This document shows, piece by piece, positions 44,195-53,486 of a stretch of 64,000 bases of DNA (positions within the stretch are counted from its first letter, which is position 1; every line of letters starts with the position of its first letter). Made by a program: the position numbers and the translations under genes. Source of the stretch: DASUPK01 sp963797265 (GTDB lineage: Bacteria; Actinomycetota; Thermoleophilia; Solirubrobacterales; 70-9). Location of the stretch: NCBI GenBank assembly GCA_963797265.1, contig CAWCOY010000002.1, forward strand, positions 744,001-808,000, in the 5' to 3' direction. The notes under the pieces were generated by a model. That model searched no databases. It was not told the DNA's origin and saw only the letters and a program-made list of their open reading frames with translations.

Positions 44195-44617
44195 ATGTCG
44201 GAGGAGAACGTTGGGCCGAAGTCGATCGAGACGATGCAGTGTGCGATCGAAGCGTGGAATCGCGAGGATCTCGACGCCTTTCTGGCGACGTGGCACCCGG
44301 AGTGCGAATGGCGACCGGCGTTCCCGCGCAGCCTGGAGGGGGTCGGTGTGGTCTACCGTGGCCGCGAGGGCATCGCCCGAGCCTGGCACGGCGTTCGCGG
44401 CGTCTGGAGGGAGTACCGCCTTGAACCGGAAGATGCCCAGCCCGTCGGCGACCAGCTCGTGGCCGTGGGCCGAGTAATCGCCCGTGGGATCGCGAGCGGC
44501 TTGGAACTCGATTCGGGATGGAGCGCGCTCGCGAGCTTTCGCGACGGCCTGGCAATTAGGGCATGGGACTGGCTTGACCGAGAGGAAGCGTTCAGAGCCG
44601 CCGGGCTGTCGGAGTAG
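44195..44617 (+). CDS. SnoaL-like (NTF2-fold) protein, array 5 gene 1
   Basis: 140 residues, the longest member here. After MSEENV there is an extra segment (GPKSIETMQ) before 'CAIEAWNREDLDAFLATWHPECEWRPAFP'. Then 'VVYRGREGIARAWHG' and 'DWLDREEAFRAAGLSE'. The extra residues look like a second start helix, perhaps left by an unequal junction exchange. Confidence 0.85.
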   Translation: MSEENVGPKSIETMQCAIEAWNREDLDAFLATWHPECEWRPAFPRSLEGVGVVYRGREGIARAWHGVRGVWREYRLEPEDAQPVGDQLVAVGRVIARGIASGLELDSGWSALASFRDGLAIRAWDWLDREEAFRAAGLSE

Positions 44618-44620
44618 ACG

Positions 44621-45029
44621 ATGTCGGAGGAGAACGTCGAGATCGTTCGCAAGGCACTCGACGCCTTCGCAGCGGCCGACGTCGAGCGCCTTCTTCATGG
44701 ATCCGGAGATTGCGTTCGAGCCGCACCTCGCCGGGGTGAGGGGGAATTACGGCGGTCACAACGGCATCCGGGAGTTCATGCCGGACGCGTTCCCGTTTAG
44801 CGACAGCGGACAGGACGTGCGGATCGAACGGACCCAACAGGGGGATATCCGTGATCTCGCCGATCGTGTCCTGGCCCTGGGCACGTTCGAGTTGCACTGG
44901 CGCGAGAGCGGCATGGACCTCGAGGTGCCCTTCGGGATCGTCGCGACAATCCGGGGAGGGCTGATCGTCCATCTGAAGGACTTCGGGAACAGGGCGCAGG
45001 CCCTCGAAGCCGCCGGACTGTCGGAGTAG
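44621..45029 (+). pseudogene. SnoaL-like gene with frameshift, array 5 gene 2
   Basis: MSEENVEIVRKALDAFAAADVERLL is read normally. Near 44695 (CTTCTTCATGG) the frame must change to continue as MDPEIAFEPHLAGVRGNYGGHNGIREF ... HLKDFGNRAQALEAAGLSE. The rest is complete. Spacer to the previous gene is ACG instead of GCG. Confidence 0.78.
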
Positions 45030-45266
45030 GCCAAGCATTACGCCTGGTTCCTTCGGCGGGCGGCGGCGGTCAACCGGCGGTTTTCTGAACTTGCGAATTG
45101 CCATCTGGACCCTCCCCCTACCGACCTTCCCCTCGTTTGCCCTACCGATGTTCGGGAAGCTCTAAGGCAAGAGCGACCTCTTGGTCGAGACTGCTCTGGC
45201 GCGAAGGTCCCTCCCCTGATCCCGCATCGAGAACTCGGCCGACGGGGTCGCTCGCCTCGACTTCGG

Positions 45267-45286
45267 CGCGAGATACTGCGTAGGCG
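45267..45286 (+). promoter_or_regulatory. SnoaL start module
   Basis: GCGCGAGATACTGCGTAGGCG-like text directly before ATG 45287. Confidence 0.55.
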
Positions 45287-45548
<262 letters not shown>

Positions 45549-45612
45549 AGCCTTGAAGTACGCGAGCTCGAAAGCGCACCGGCGTCGCGCTGCAAGCCTC
45601 AGCCGGGGGTGG

Positions 45613-46335
45613 TCATCCGGACACGACGAACTCCCGCAGAGCCGCCCGGCCGCCGCCGATCAGCGGCTCGCCGTGCGCGAATAGCAGGTTGTCGAAGTCG
45701 AGCTCGAGCAGTCGGCGAAACGACTTGCGCAGCCCAGCTCGCACCCGCGAAGGGTCATCCCCCATCAGGAAGCCGGGCACGAAGGCGAGCCGACCGCCGC
45801 GTGGGCGCGTGAGGCCATCGGCGAACGCGATCGCGCCAGTGCCAGCCTGGATGTACAGCGCCGTGTCGTCTGGGCAGATCGCTCCCACCTGGTGCGCGGT
45901 GATCCCCGGCGCCAGGTCCTCCCCGTACGCGAATCCCTCCACCCTGTGTCCGTGCTCGAACTCGTGCAGGCCCGCTTCGCTGCAGCGAATCGGGCAGCCG
46001 AACACCTCCACGTAGCGCTCGCCGTCGCGGAGGTGATGGCGGTTCGTCAGGACGATCTGCTCGGGGGTCTCTCGCCGCTCGAACCAATCGAGCCCCTCAC
46101 GCGGCACCATCGGGTCGAGGAGGACCCGGGCATGCTCGATGTAGTAGGAGTCCACCGGCAGCCTGATTCGCGGATGGATCGCCGTCCAGTGATAGACGCC
46201 GGGGAGCACCTCGCGGATCGGGCGGTGCGAGACGAGCTCGAGCATGAGCGGACGGACGAACTGCGGCCACGCCGCGCCGACGAGCTCGACGGCGTGGCCG
46301 GCGTTGCGGGTGAGACGATCCAATAGCACCGTCAA
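45613..46335 (-). CDS. MBL-fold-like hydrolase
   Basis: 240 residues (start TTG at 46335 or GTG at 46329). 'LPGVYHWTAIHPRI' and 'SYYIEHARVLLDPMV', then 'QIVLTNRHHLRDGERY', sit where metallo-beta-lactamase folds carry strand-HxHxDH. Here the motif is the degenerate NRHHLRDG. 'AICPDDTALYI', 'GRLAFVPGFL' and 'DNLLFAHGEPL' complete the fold. Metal binding is probably reduced to a partial set. Overlaps the GDPD-like gene, so it is co-transcribed. Confidence 0.65.
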   Translation of the reverse strand: MTVLLDRLTRNAGHAVELVGAAWPQFVRPLMLELVSHRPIREVLPGVYHWTAIHPRIRLPVDSYYIEHARVLLDPMVPREGLDWFERRETPEQIVLTNRHHLRDGERYVEVFGCPIRCSEAGLHEFEHGHRVEGFAYGEDLAPGITAHQVGAICPDDTALYIQAGTGAIAFADGLTRPRGGRLAFVPGFLMGDDPSRVRAGLRKSFRRLLELDFDNLLFAHGEPLIGGGRAALREFVVSG

Positions 46336-46988
46336 TGCGGCGCCCGGAGGCGCGCCGGGTTATTAGTCGCCACACCGGCGACGCCGAGATCGGCGATCCT
46401 CGCGAACAACGCCGGCTCGTCGACGGTCCAGGCGAACAGCCGGTGACCGAGTCGCCCGATGGCCTCCGCGATCTCAGCTTCCACGAGCTTGTGGTGCAGC
46501 ATCACGTCGCCGAGGCGGCCAGCGGCGAGCTCATGCAGTAGCCGCTCACGCCAGGCATGTGGGTGCCAGCGGTTGGCGCTACGGGAGATGTAGCCGCCGA
46601 TCGAGATCGCGGTCCAGGCATTGGCGGCGACCGTCCGCACCATTTCGACGATGTCAGCCGACTGGGAAGAGATCAGGGAGCGCTCCAGCAGGCCGTGCGC
46701 GCGCAGCATCGCCACGATCGCCGACTCGCAGCCCCGGCCCTTGACGTCCACGTTCAACGCGATCCCCGAGAATCGCGGCTGCGCGAGGTGGTCCAGGGCG
46801 TCGTCGAGAGTCAGACAGCCCCGCCGGCGAGCCTGGGGAGCGAGGTGCGCTACCAGCAGCCGCGATCCTCGGGGCCGGACGTCGAACTCGATCATGTCGA
46901 CACCCGCGCGCCGGGCTGCTTCGAACGATGCGATCGTATTCGCCGGAGCGATTGCGCTCGCACCACCGTGGCCGATGAGGATGGTCAT
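46332..46988 (-). CDS. Glycerophosphodiester phosphodiesterase-like protein, altered active site
   Basis: 218 residues. 'IGHGGASAIAPANTIASFEAARRAGVDMIEFDVR' is the GDPD opening, but the metal-binding Glu of the usual APENT is Ala (APANT). The HD of the next motif is HL (LLVAHLAPQARR). 'IALNVDVKG' and 'HRLFAWTVDEPALFARIADLGVAGVATNNP' are otherwise typical. It may be an inactive or re-purposed member. Overlaps the kinase/ATPase gene upstream by 4 bp. Confidence 0.75.
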   Translation of the reverse strand: MTILIGHGGASAIAPANTIASFEAARRAGVDMIEFDVRPRGSRLLVAHLAPQARRRGCLTLDDALDHLAQPRFSGIALNVDVKGRGCESAIVAMLRAHGLLERSLISSQSADIVEMVRTVAANAWTAISIGGYISRSANRWHPHAWRERLLHELAAGRLGDVMLHHKLVEAEIAEAIGRLGHRLFAWTVDEPALFARIADLGVAGVATNNPARLRAPH

Positions 46989-48577
46989 CGCCGCGCTCCT
47001 GGGTCTTCCATAGTCGCATCGATGAAGGCCTCGACCTCCTCTAGCAGCTCTTGAACGGGCGCATCGGTGGTGAGCTTGATGTGCCGTCTCGGCGGGACCT
47101 CGTGGAGTGGCTCGAATTCGTCCAGCTGTCTCTCGACTATCGCCTGGTCGGCGTCCGAGACCCGCTCCGGCTTTGACGCCCGGATGTCCACTCGTGCGGC
47201 GAGTATCTCGGCCGATGCTCGACACTCGGCGAACCGCAGTCGGGCGTCGGGATGGCCGAGCCCCGCACGGAACGCGTCCCGCTCGTAATGGCGATGAAAG
47301 GTCGCATCGACGATCACCCCAGTCCCTTGCTCAAGCAATCGGCGGGCGGACCTTCCCATCTCGCGATAGGTGCGCTCAGTGAATTCGCTCGTGTAGTGCC
47401 GCGGACCCGCAGGCGCGGTCGGCGGCACGCCGGCCAGCCGCTTGCGGGTCAGATCGGACGAGACCCGTGGCCAGCCGCTGGCGGCCCCGAGCTCCCTGGC
47501 GAGCGTGCTCTTGCCCGAGCCGGCCACCCCGCAGATGACGAGCACGAGCTGGGTGCGGGCGCGCCAGGCGAAGCGATGCCCCAGCCGCAGGAGCTCGCGC
47601 GCCTCGCCCTCCGACAACTTGCGCTCGGTATCGTCCCGCGCCTCATCTCGCGCCGCCAGGCAGGCGACCTTCGCTCGCACCCAGGCCCGAAAGGAGGCGA
47701 AGAACGCGATCAGCGAGTCGTCCCCGGCGTCGCCACCGGAGCGTCGGTACACCGCAAGCAGGCGCGAGGCGAGGTCGTCGGCACCGAGACGCCCCAGATC
47801 CATGATCAGGAAGGAGAGATCCGAGGCGACATCGATGTTGCGCAGGTCCGGGTTGAACTCCACGCAGTCGTAGACGTAGACGTCGCCGTGCGCGGGCACG
47901 ATCACGTGCTCAGCACGCAGATCACCGTGGCACTCTCGCACCATCCCGCCGCGCGCACGCGCCTCCAGTCGCCTCCGATTCGCGGCCACGAACGCCTGCG
48001 TGAAGCGTTGAGCGGCATCCAGTCGGCGTGCGGTGAAGATGCCGGCCTCTCGCAGCGTCCGTAGGTTCTCCTCCAGGCTCTCGACCAGGACATCGGGCTG
48101 CTGGAATCGCCGCGGAGCCACGGCGGCATCGGCATGAAAATTCGCGAGACGGCGGGCAACTGGGTCGACGTCGCCTGGGTCGAGCCGCCCGCCACGGATT
48201 AGCGCCTCGAGGCTGCGCTCCTCTTCGACCCGCCTCATCTCGATCGCGTACTCGACCGCGTTGCTGTGGTCGTCCGCGGTGAGCACATACCGATCCCCCT
48301 CCCGCGCGATCCCCACGACCCTCAAGTAGATGCGTGGGGCTAGGCGGCGATTGAGGCGAATCTCCTCCCGGCACATCTCGTGGCGACGCTCGACGGTGCC
48401 GTAGTCGAGGAAAGGGAAGCTCACCGCCTTCTTCACCTTGTAAGCGAGGTCGCCGGCGAGGAAGACCCAGGAGGTGTTGGTCTCCCGGAGCTCTACCCCC
48501 TCCGGCGGGTGGGGATAGAAACTCGGTTCGAGCAGCGCCGAGACCAGGGCCGGCTGTCGTTCTACACCGTCTGTCAT
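46985..48577 (-). CDS. Aminoglycoside-phosphotransferase-like/AAA ATPase two-domain protein
   Basis: 530 residues. The N-terminal kinase-like domain has 'SWVFLAGDLAYKVKKAVSFPFLDY', the catalytic loop HGDLRAEHV (about 220) and 'DCVEFNPDLRNIDVASDLSF'. The C-terminal P-loop domain has GVAGSGKST (about 346-354) with 'GVIVDATFHRHYERDAF'. The combination is a known bacterial family (COG2187+COG0645). Substrate unknown. First gene of a three-gene minus-strand unit. Confidence 0.85.
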   Translation of the reverse strand: MTDGVERQPALVSALLEPSFYPHPPEGVELRETNTSWVFLAGDLAYKVKKAVSFPFLDYGTVERRHEMCREEIRLNRRLAPRIYLRVVGIAREGDRYVLTADDHSNAVEYAIEMRRVEEERSLEALIRGGRLDPGDVDPVARRLANFHADAAVAPRRFQQPDVLVESLEENLRTLREAGIFTARRLDAAQRFTQAFVAANRRRLEARARGGMVRECHGDLRAEHVIVPAHGDVYVYDCVEFNPDLRNIDVASDLSFLIMDLGRLGADDLASRLLAVYRRSGGDAGDDSLIAFFASFRAWVRAKVACLAARDEARDDTERKLSEGEARELLRLGHRFAWRARTQLVLVICGVAGSGKSTLARELGAASGWPRVSSDLTRKRLAGVPPTAPAGPRHYTSEFTERTYREMGRSARRLLEQGTGVIVDATFHRHYERDAFRAGLGHPDARLRFAECRASAEILAARVDIRASKPERVSDADQAIVERQLDEFEPLHEVPPRRHIKLTTDAPVQELLEEVEAFIDATMEDPGARR

Positions 48578-48611
48578 CGCGAGTCGGTCTCAGCCGCGTG
48601 GCGGCGAGTCC

Positions 48612-49472
48612 TCATGCCACCATGCCCTCGATCACGTGGATGAGCCCGGCACCGGGATCGCGACGGTCGACGACCCCCAAAGGCTGGCTGTCACCCCGAT
48701 GCAAGCGCACCCGGCTGAAGCCAATAGCTTTGAGCGCGGCTGTGGCCTCCGCCTCGTCGACGAAATGTGTGTGCACCCTTCCCCGCACGAACACCGAGAG
48801 GACGACTCCGAAGGCTCGCTCGGCGGGTCCTCTGTTCAAGCTGGCGAGACGCACGTCCGACAGATAGAGGCCGTCCCGGAACTCCCCGAGCGCGGTGGCG
48901 AAGTGGCGCAAGCTTGCGAGCACTTGCTCCCCGTCCAGGTAGGTGAGCAGGCCCTCGGTGATGATCGCCAGCCCCTCGCCGCGATCGAGCGTGTCGACGA
49001 GGCTCCGAAGGCTCCGGGGCCCGCTCTCGCGCAGTACGTCGAGATCGACGACGCGGTGGCCGTCGTTCAGGGAGCCCATCCGAGCGAGCGCGCGGCGCTT
49101 GCGCTCGGCCATCTCGGGAAGGTCGCCCTCGACGTATGTCAGCCGCTCGCCGTAGCGCTCGCTGAAGCGCCAGCCGCGGGGCGACATCCCACATGCCGGC
49201 TCGATCACCTGGCGGACATTGCCAGCCTCGATAGCGCGCTCGAGCAGGCGGTCAATGAGCCTGTGGCGTGCCAACAGGGCGCCCTCCAGCGTGGGCCCGC
49301 CGAGCAGTCGGCTCAGCGCCATCGGCGGTAGGAGCGCGCCAAACAGCACGTGCCCCTCCCAGGTGGCGAGCTCCGGATGCGAGAGATTGTTCCGGACCCA
49401 AGCACGGCCGGTGTAATGCGCGGTGGGACTGATCGCGTCCGGCCCTCGGCGAAGGCTCAGGTGGGGAGCCAT
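48612..49472 (-). CDS. Class I SAM methyltransferase, leucine-carboxyl-methyltransferase-like
   Basis: 286 residues. 'VRQVIEPACGMSPRGWRFSERYGERLTYVEGDLPEMAERKRRAL' holds motif I in the form EPACGMSPRG and the acidic E at the end of strand 2. 'VDTLDRGEGLAIITEGLLTYLDGEQVLASLRHFA' is typical of the LCM/PPM1 group. No membrane segment. Targets of bacterial members are mostly unknown. Confidence 0.78.
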   Translation of the reverse strand: MAPHLSLRRGPDAISPTAHYTGRAWVRNNLSHPELATWEGHVLFGALLPPMALSRLLGGPTLEGALLARHRLIDRLLERAIEAGNVRQVIEPACGMSPRGWRFSERYGERLTYVEGDLPEMAERKRRALARMGSLNDGHRVVDLDVLRESGPRSLRSLVDTLDRGEGLAIITEGLLTYLDGEQVLASLRHFATALGEFRDGLYLSDVRLASLNRGPAERAFGVVLSVFVRGRVHTHFVDEAEATAALKAIGFSRVRLHRGDSQPLGVVDRRDPGAGLIHVIEGMVA

Positions 49473-49555
49473 GTCATTCGAATTGTTGCGGTCGCTCAGC
49501 TACCCAGCGAGGCGTCTCCTCCGAACCGAAGGACCCGGCCCAGCCCTGAGAAACT

Positions 49556-49583
49556 CCAAGGACCCTCTCTCGAGGGCCCCTGC
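49556..49583. terminator. Terminator-like hairpin, diverged copy D
   Basis: CCAAGGACCCTC / TCTC / GAGGGCCCCTGC. It lies directly beyond the acceptor end of the tRNA scar at 49587, on the minus strand. This shows the ancestral order: tRNA then terminator. Confidence 0.65.
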
Positions 49584-49586
49584 CGG

Positions 49587-49629
49587 TAGCGGGGGCCGGG
49601 ATTCGAACCCGCGACCTTCGGGTTGTGAG
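49587..49629 (-). repeat. tRNA 3'-half scar (CAC anticodon loop)
   Basis: On the minus strand: CTCACAA anticodon loop, CCCGAAGGTCGCGGGTTCGA T-arm, CCGGCCCCCGCTA acceptor end. The 5' side does not fold with it and there is no D-arm, so it is not an intact tRNA-Val. Confidence 0.6.
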
Positions 49630-49663
49630 ACCGCAGGCCGCCTTGGTGGGGGCTTCGCGGAAC

Positions 49664-49704
49664 GCGCCCGACAGGATTCGAACCTCTGACCTTCGGTTTC
49701 GTAG
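49664..49704 (-). repeat. tRNA-Arg(ACG) 3'-half scar
   Basis: On the minus strand: CTACGAA loop, AAGGTCAGAGGTTCGAATCC, TGTCGGGCGC. It lies 35 bp from the previous scar, so two integration remnants sit in tandem. Confidence 0.65.
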
Positions 49705-49843
49705 GCTGGCCGCGCAGACCCCACACTTCGCGCTGCCACGCGCAATCAGAACCGGACAAGCTGCCGGGCGTAGCGCGAATGTAGCTTCCGGCGGCGATCG
49801 CCGCGACCGGGCCGTTGGCCTACGTCGCAGGGGCTGACCTTCC

Positions 49844-50785
49844 TCAGCGCTCGATCTCCCCCGGCAGCAGGAACGGATACGGCCGGCGCCGGACGCCGAG
49901 CTGCCAGGCCCGGTCGAGCCGGCGGATCCGCAGCAGCATCGCCCACAGCCGGGCGTCCGATTGGTAGTAGCGGCGGACCTCGGCGGCGGTGAGTGGAATG
50001 TCCACGCGGCGACCGATCTGCTCCAGGAAGGCCGGCAGCCAGCGGTCAAGGCGCTCCTTGATCAGGTTCCCGCAGAGGTCGAGGTAGACCTTCCGCAGGT
50101 CGCGGTAGGTCTCGACGATTCCCGGGACCACGAGACGCCGCAGCGCTCCCCGCAGCACCCAAGGGATGGCGCGCGAGAGCAGCTCGAGATCGAGCAGCGG
50201 GCGCCCCTCGTCGGACCACAGCAGTGGGGTGGACACGTCGAGGTACGTGAGTCGGGAGCCCTCCCAGGTCCAGTTGGAGAGCTGCGCGTCCAGCCCCACC
50301 GTAGGGCTGACCGCCGCTGCCACCGTGTCGACCACGGCCGCAACTAGAGGGTGCCCCGAGTCCGGGTCCTCGCGGCCGAGGATGGCCGTGGCGAGTTCCT
50401 CGGCGGGGAGGACCGGCTGCACCACGTAGCCGACGACCGTTCCGTCGTCCCGGCTCACTGACCGCAGGTCCGTCTCCACGACCCTGATCCCAACTCGCCG
50501 CAGGGCGTCGAGGTAGGCGTCCAGCGTGCGCCCGTAGGCATCGAACCGGGAGCGGGTGGCGAAGAGCGGCAGCCTCTTGCAGGCGAACCGGGGTTCCTCC
50601 GGCGGCCACCCGAGCACCAGGGAGATCTCCCCGTAGCCGAGGATCGGGAGTGCCGACTCGTCGCCGGCGCCGAGGGCCGCCTCCACGTCCTCGTCGAGGC
50701 CGCGAAGCGCCTCGTCCGGGAGCCCCGCGGCCACGGGTCGCGCAGCGGCGGCGCCGCTCGCGTCAGTGGTCGAGCGGCCGGTCAC
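49844..50785 (-). CDS. Hypothetical kinase-fold-like protein
   Basis: 313 residues. 'LGYGEISLVLGWPPEEPRFACKRLPLFATRSRFDAYGRTLDAYLDALRRVGIRVVETDLRSV' has the strand-Lys-helix plan of a kinase-like N-lobe (FACKRL). 'VVGYVVQPVLPAEELATAIL' resembles a hinge. 'LDAQLSNWTWEGSRLTYLDVSTPLLW' sits where the catalytic/metal loop of aminoglycoside-kinase folds would be. I take it as an unassigned kinase-like family. Overlaps the aminotransferase by 4 bp. Confidence 0.55.
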   Translation of the reverse strand: MTGRSTTDASGAAAARPVAAGLPDEALRGLDEDVEAALGAGDESALPILGYGEISLVLGWPPEEPRFACKRLPLFATRSRFDAYGRTLDAYLDALRRVGIRVVETDLRSVSRDDGTVVGYVVQPVLPAEELATAILGREDPDSGHPLVAAVVDTVAAAVSPTVGLDAQLSNWTWEGSRLTYLDVSTPLLWSDEGRPLLDLELLSRAIPWVLRGALRRLVVPGIVETYRDLRKVYLDLCGNLIKERLDRWLPAFLEQIGRRVDIPLTAAEVRRYYQSDARLWAMLLRIRRLDRAWQLGVRRRPYPFLLPGEIER

Positions 50786-52023
50786 GCGAGCGCTTCGCTG
50801 ACCGTATGGATGACCTCGTCCGCCTCGGTGTCCGTGAGGATCAGAGGGGGCTTGAATTGCGTGACCGAGTGGTCATGCTCGGCGAAGACGGCGAACACGC
50901 CGGCGTCGATCAGCCGCTTTGCCGCGATCACGCCGCCCTCCTGGTCGTCGAACTTGAGTCCCATCGTCAGGCCGCGCCGGCGGAGCTGCAACGGAAGTCC
51001 GCGAAGGCCGCTCTCGAATCGCTCCCCCAGCTCCCTGACCCTGGCGAGAAAGTCGGGCCGCATGACCTCATCGAGCACAGCGCTCGCCACCGCGCACCCG
51101 AGCTCGGCTCCCCCGAAGGTCGAAACGTAAGCGAACGGGTGATCGTCGAAGAAGGACTCCAGCTCGGCGCTCACCATCGCGGCGCTGACCGGGTAGACGC
51201 CGCCCCCGAGTCCCTTGCCGGTGATCAGGATGTCCGGCACCACCCCCTCCTGCTGGAAGTACCACCGGGTCCCCGTCCGGCCCAGTCCGGTCTGGACCTC
51301 GTCGATGATCAGCAGGGCTCCCTGTTCCCGGGCGGTCGCCGCGACCGCCTCGAGGTAGCCGGGCTCGGGTGGCGGGAAGCCGAGCGTCGCCGGGATCGCC
51401 TCGAGGATGACCGCGGCTGTCCGCTCGTCGACGACTTCCCGCAGAGCATGGCGGTCGTTGAACGGGATGTGCAGGAAGCCCGGCGGGCCGTAGCCGAACG
51501 GCTCCAGCCAGCGCGGATCGCTGGCGGCCCAGCCGAATCCGGCCAGGCCGTGATAGGCGCCGAGCGCGGCAACGATCCCCTCGCGCCGAGTGTGGGCCCG
51601 CGCCAGGCGCACCGCGAGGTCCACCGCCTCCGAGCCCGAGGGCGCGAGGATCGCATAGGGCAGCGCCCCCTCCGTGCTCTCGGCAAGCTGCGCGCCGAGA
51701 CGGGCGCGCCAGCCGCTGATCAGGTGGTGGTTGCCGACGTCGAGGTGCTCCAGTGCGTCGCGAAGGGCCCGGACAGCCGCCGGATGCCGATGTCCGAGGT
51801 TGAACACGCCGCCGTTGCAGTGGCAGTTCCAGTACCAGCGCCCACTGTAGGCGTCGCGAAACCGCGCTCCCTCGCGCTCCCCGACGACGATGTCTACGCC
51901 CATCGCGCGCAGTGCGTTCGCCTTGCCGCGGTTGACGTGGGCGGCGAACGCCGAAATTGCATCCTCCCGGGTCGCGTACGGCTGGATGCCGGCAATGGGC
52001 CCGGCACTCCGCGTGGCTTCCAT
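50782..52023 (-). CDS. Class III PLP-dependent aminotransferase
   Basis: 413 residues. 'NCHCNGGVFNLGHRHPAAVRALRDAL', 'APSGSEAVDLAVRLAR', 'LLIIDEVQTGLGRTGTRWYFQQEGVVPDILITGKGLGGGVYPVSA' carry the class III fingerprints; the PLP lysine is in TGKGLGGG. 'STFGGAELGCAVASAVLDEV' follows. Likely substrates are omega-amines or amino acids. It is divergent from the FAD oxidase, which may act on the same compound. Confidence 0.88.
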   Translation of the reverse strand: MEATRSAGPIAGIQPYATREDAISAFAAHVNRGKANALRAMGVDIVVGEREGARFRDAYSGRWYWNCHCNGGVFNLGHRHPAAVRALRDALEHLDVGNHHLISGWRARLGAQLAESTEGALPYAILAPSGSEAVDLAVRLARAHTRREGIVAALGAYHGLAGFGWAASDPRWLEPFGYGPPGFLHIPFNDRHALREVVDERTAAVILEAIPATLGFPPPEPGYLEAVAATAREQGALLIIDEVQTGLGRTGTRWYFQQEGVVPDILITGKGLGGGVYPVSAAMVSAELESFFDDHPFAYVSTFGGAELGCAVASAVLDEVMRPDFLARVRELGERFESGLRGLPLQLRRRGLTMGLKFDDQEGGVIAAKRLIDAGVFAVFAEHDHSVTQFKPPLILTDTEADEVIHTVSEALA

Positions 52024-52085
52024 CTCGGTCTCCTTCCCGGTACCGGGACTGCGGTCTGCTGACTACGCTATCGCCAGGAGTCGAG

Positions 52086-53486
52086 ATGCGGGACCTGCCC
52101 GATTCGCCGCCCTCGCTGTGGCTCGCCGAGTACGGCGGGTACGCGCCAGGGGCGCCGCTCGCCGGCGATCTCGCAGTCGACGTCGCCGTGATCGGGGGTG
52201 GCTTCACCGGGATGGCCACCGCGATCGCGCTCAAGCGCCTCGATCCATCGCTCGAGGTCGCCGTGCTCGAGGCGAAGACAGTGGGGTATGGCGCAAGCGG
52301 TCGGAACGGGTCGTTCGCGATGACCGTCGTCGGCCTCGGCTTCGGCACCACGGCGCTCCTGCGCGGCAAGGATTTCCTGCGGAGGGCCCACTCCTACATG
52401 GAGCGGTGCGTTGACGAGCTCGAGCGCTTCATCGACGAGGCGGGGCTCGAGTGCGACAAGATCCGTCCCGGCTTTCTGCGGGTCGCCACCACCCCGAGCT
52501 ACGTCACCCGGCTCCGCAAGCAGGTTGAGCTGATGAGCTCACTGGGCTTCGAAGGCATCTCCTGGATCGGGGCCGCGGAGACTCGGGAGATGGTCGACTC
52601 CGAGCGGTATCTGGGGGCGATGTGGGAGCCCCGGCTGGTACTCGTGAACCCAGCGAGGCTGGTTCGCGAGGAGCGACGCGTTGCGTTGGAGCTCGGCGTG
52701 CGGGTGTTCGAGGGATCGCCCGTCCTCGCGGTCGCCAAGGCGCCGGCCGCAGCCCGCGGCGGCGAGCCCTACCGGCTGCTGACGCCCGCCGGATCGGTGA
52801 CGGCGCGAAAGCTCGCGTTCACTACCAACGCCTACTCGCACCTCTTCGAGCAGCTCGGCCGCTTGCAGGCGCCCGCGTTCACCTACATGATCGCGACCGA
52901 GCCGCTGAGCGACGAGCAACTCGCGCCGATTGGCTGGGAGGGAGGCCAGGGGGTGGAGGACGCACGCAACCTCATTCACTACTACCGGCTGACGCCCGAC
53001 CGGCGGATCGTCATCGGCGGCGGCCCGGTGGGTCTCACCGCGGGCGACCTCGACCGCGATCGCGACGAGGCGGCGTGGCATCACTTGGAGGAACACCTGC
53101 GCTGGCTGTGGCCGCACCTGTCCCGGGTCGAGATCACACATCGCTGGGGCGGCCCGTTCTCGGTCACGGCCGACCTCACCCCGGCGCTCGGCTATGTCGG
53201 TGAGGACCGCAGCGCGGTCTACAGCCTCGGCTGCATCGGCCACGGCGTCTCAATGAGCTACTTGAACGGCCGGGTCCTGGCGGGGCTCCTGTTCCCCGAC
53301 AGTGGGGGGCTCGGCGCGGAGTGCCCGTTCGTCAACCGGAGGGTGATCCCCTGGCCGCCCGAGCCCCTGGCGAGCGCCGCCAAGCACGCCATCCGCGGGT
53401 ACCTCCAGGTCGAGGACGCGTTCCACGAGAGGCTGCTCGCGCGTATGCGACGCCGGCCCCCGGCCGCAGTCGCGTTCGACTCTTAG
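52086..53486 (+). CDS. FAD-dependent amine/amino-acid oxidase (DAO family)
   Basis: 466 residues from ATG 52086. 'DVAVIGGGFTGMATAIALKR' is the FAD motif (GGGFTG), followed by 'VGYGASGRNGSF', characteristic of gamma-glutamylputrescine oxidase-like enzymes. The C-terminus has 'RWGGPFSVTADLTPALGYVGEDRSAVYSLGCIGHGVSMSYLNGRVLAGLL'. It would oxidise a primary or secondary amine to an aldehyde/imine. It shares a 62-bp divergent promoter region with the aminotransferase gene. Confidence 0.85.
   Translation: MRDLPDSPPSLWLAEYGGYAPGAPLAGDLAVDVAVIGGGFTGMATAIALKRLDPSLEVAVLEAKTVGYGASGRNGSFAMTVVGLGFGTTALLRGKDFLRRAHSYMERCVDELERFIDEAGLECDKIRPGFLRVATTPSYVTRLRKQVELMSSLGFEGISWIGAAETREMVDSERYLGAMWEPRLVLVNPARLVREERRVALELGVRVFEGSPVLAVAKAPAAARGGEPYRLLTPAGSVTARKLAFTTNAYSHLFEQLGRLQAPAFTYMIATEPLSDEQLAPIGWEGGQGVEDARNLIHYYRLTPDRRIVIGGGPVGLTAGDLDRDRDEAAWHHLEEHLRWLWPHLSRVEITHRWGGPFSVTADLTPALGYVGEDRSAVYSLGCIGHGVSMSYLNGRVLAGLLFPDSGGLGAECPFVNRRVIPWPPEPLASAAKHAIRGYLQVEDAFHERLLARMRRRPPAAVAFDS

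Noticed and set aside
49587..49629. An intact tRNA gene
   Set aside because: Only the anticodon loop, T-arm and acceptor end are present; the upstream text forms no D-arm and does not pair with the acceptor.
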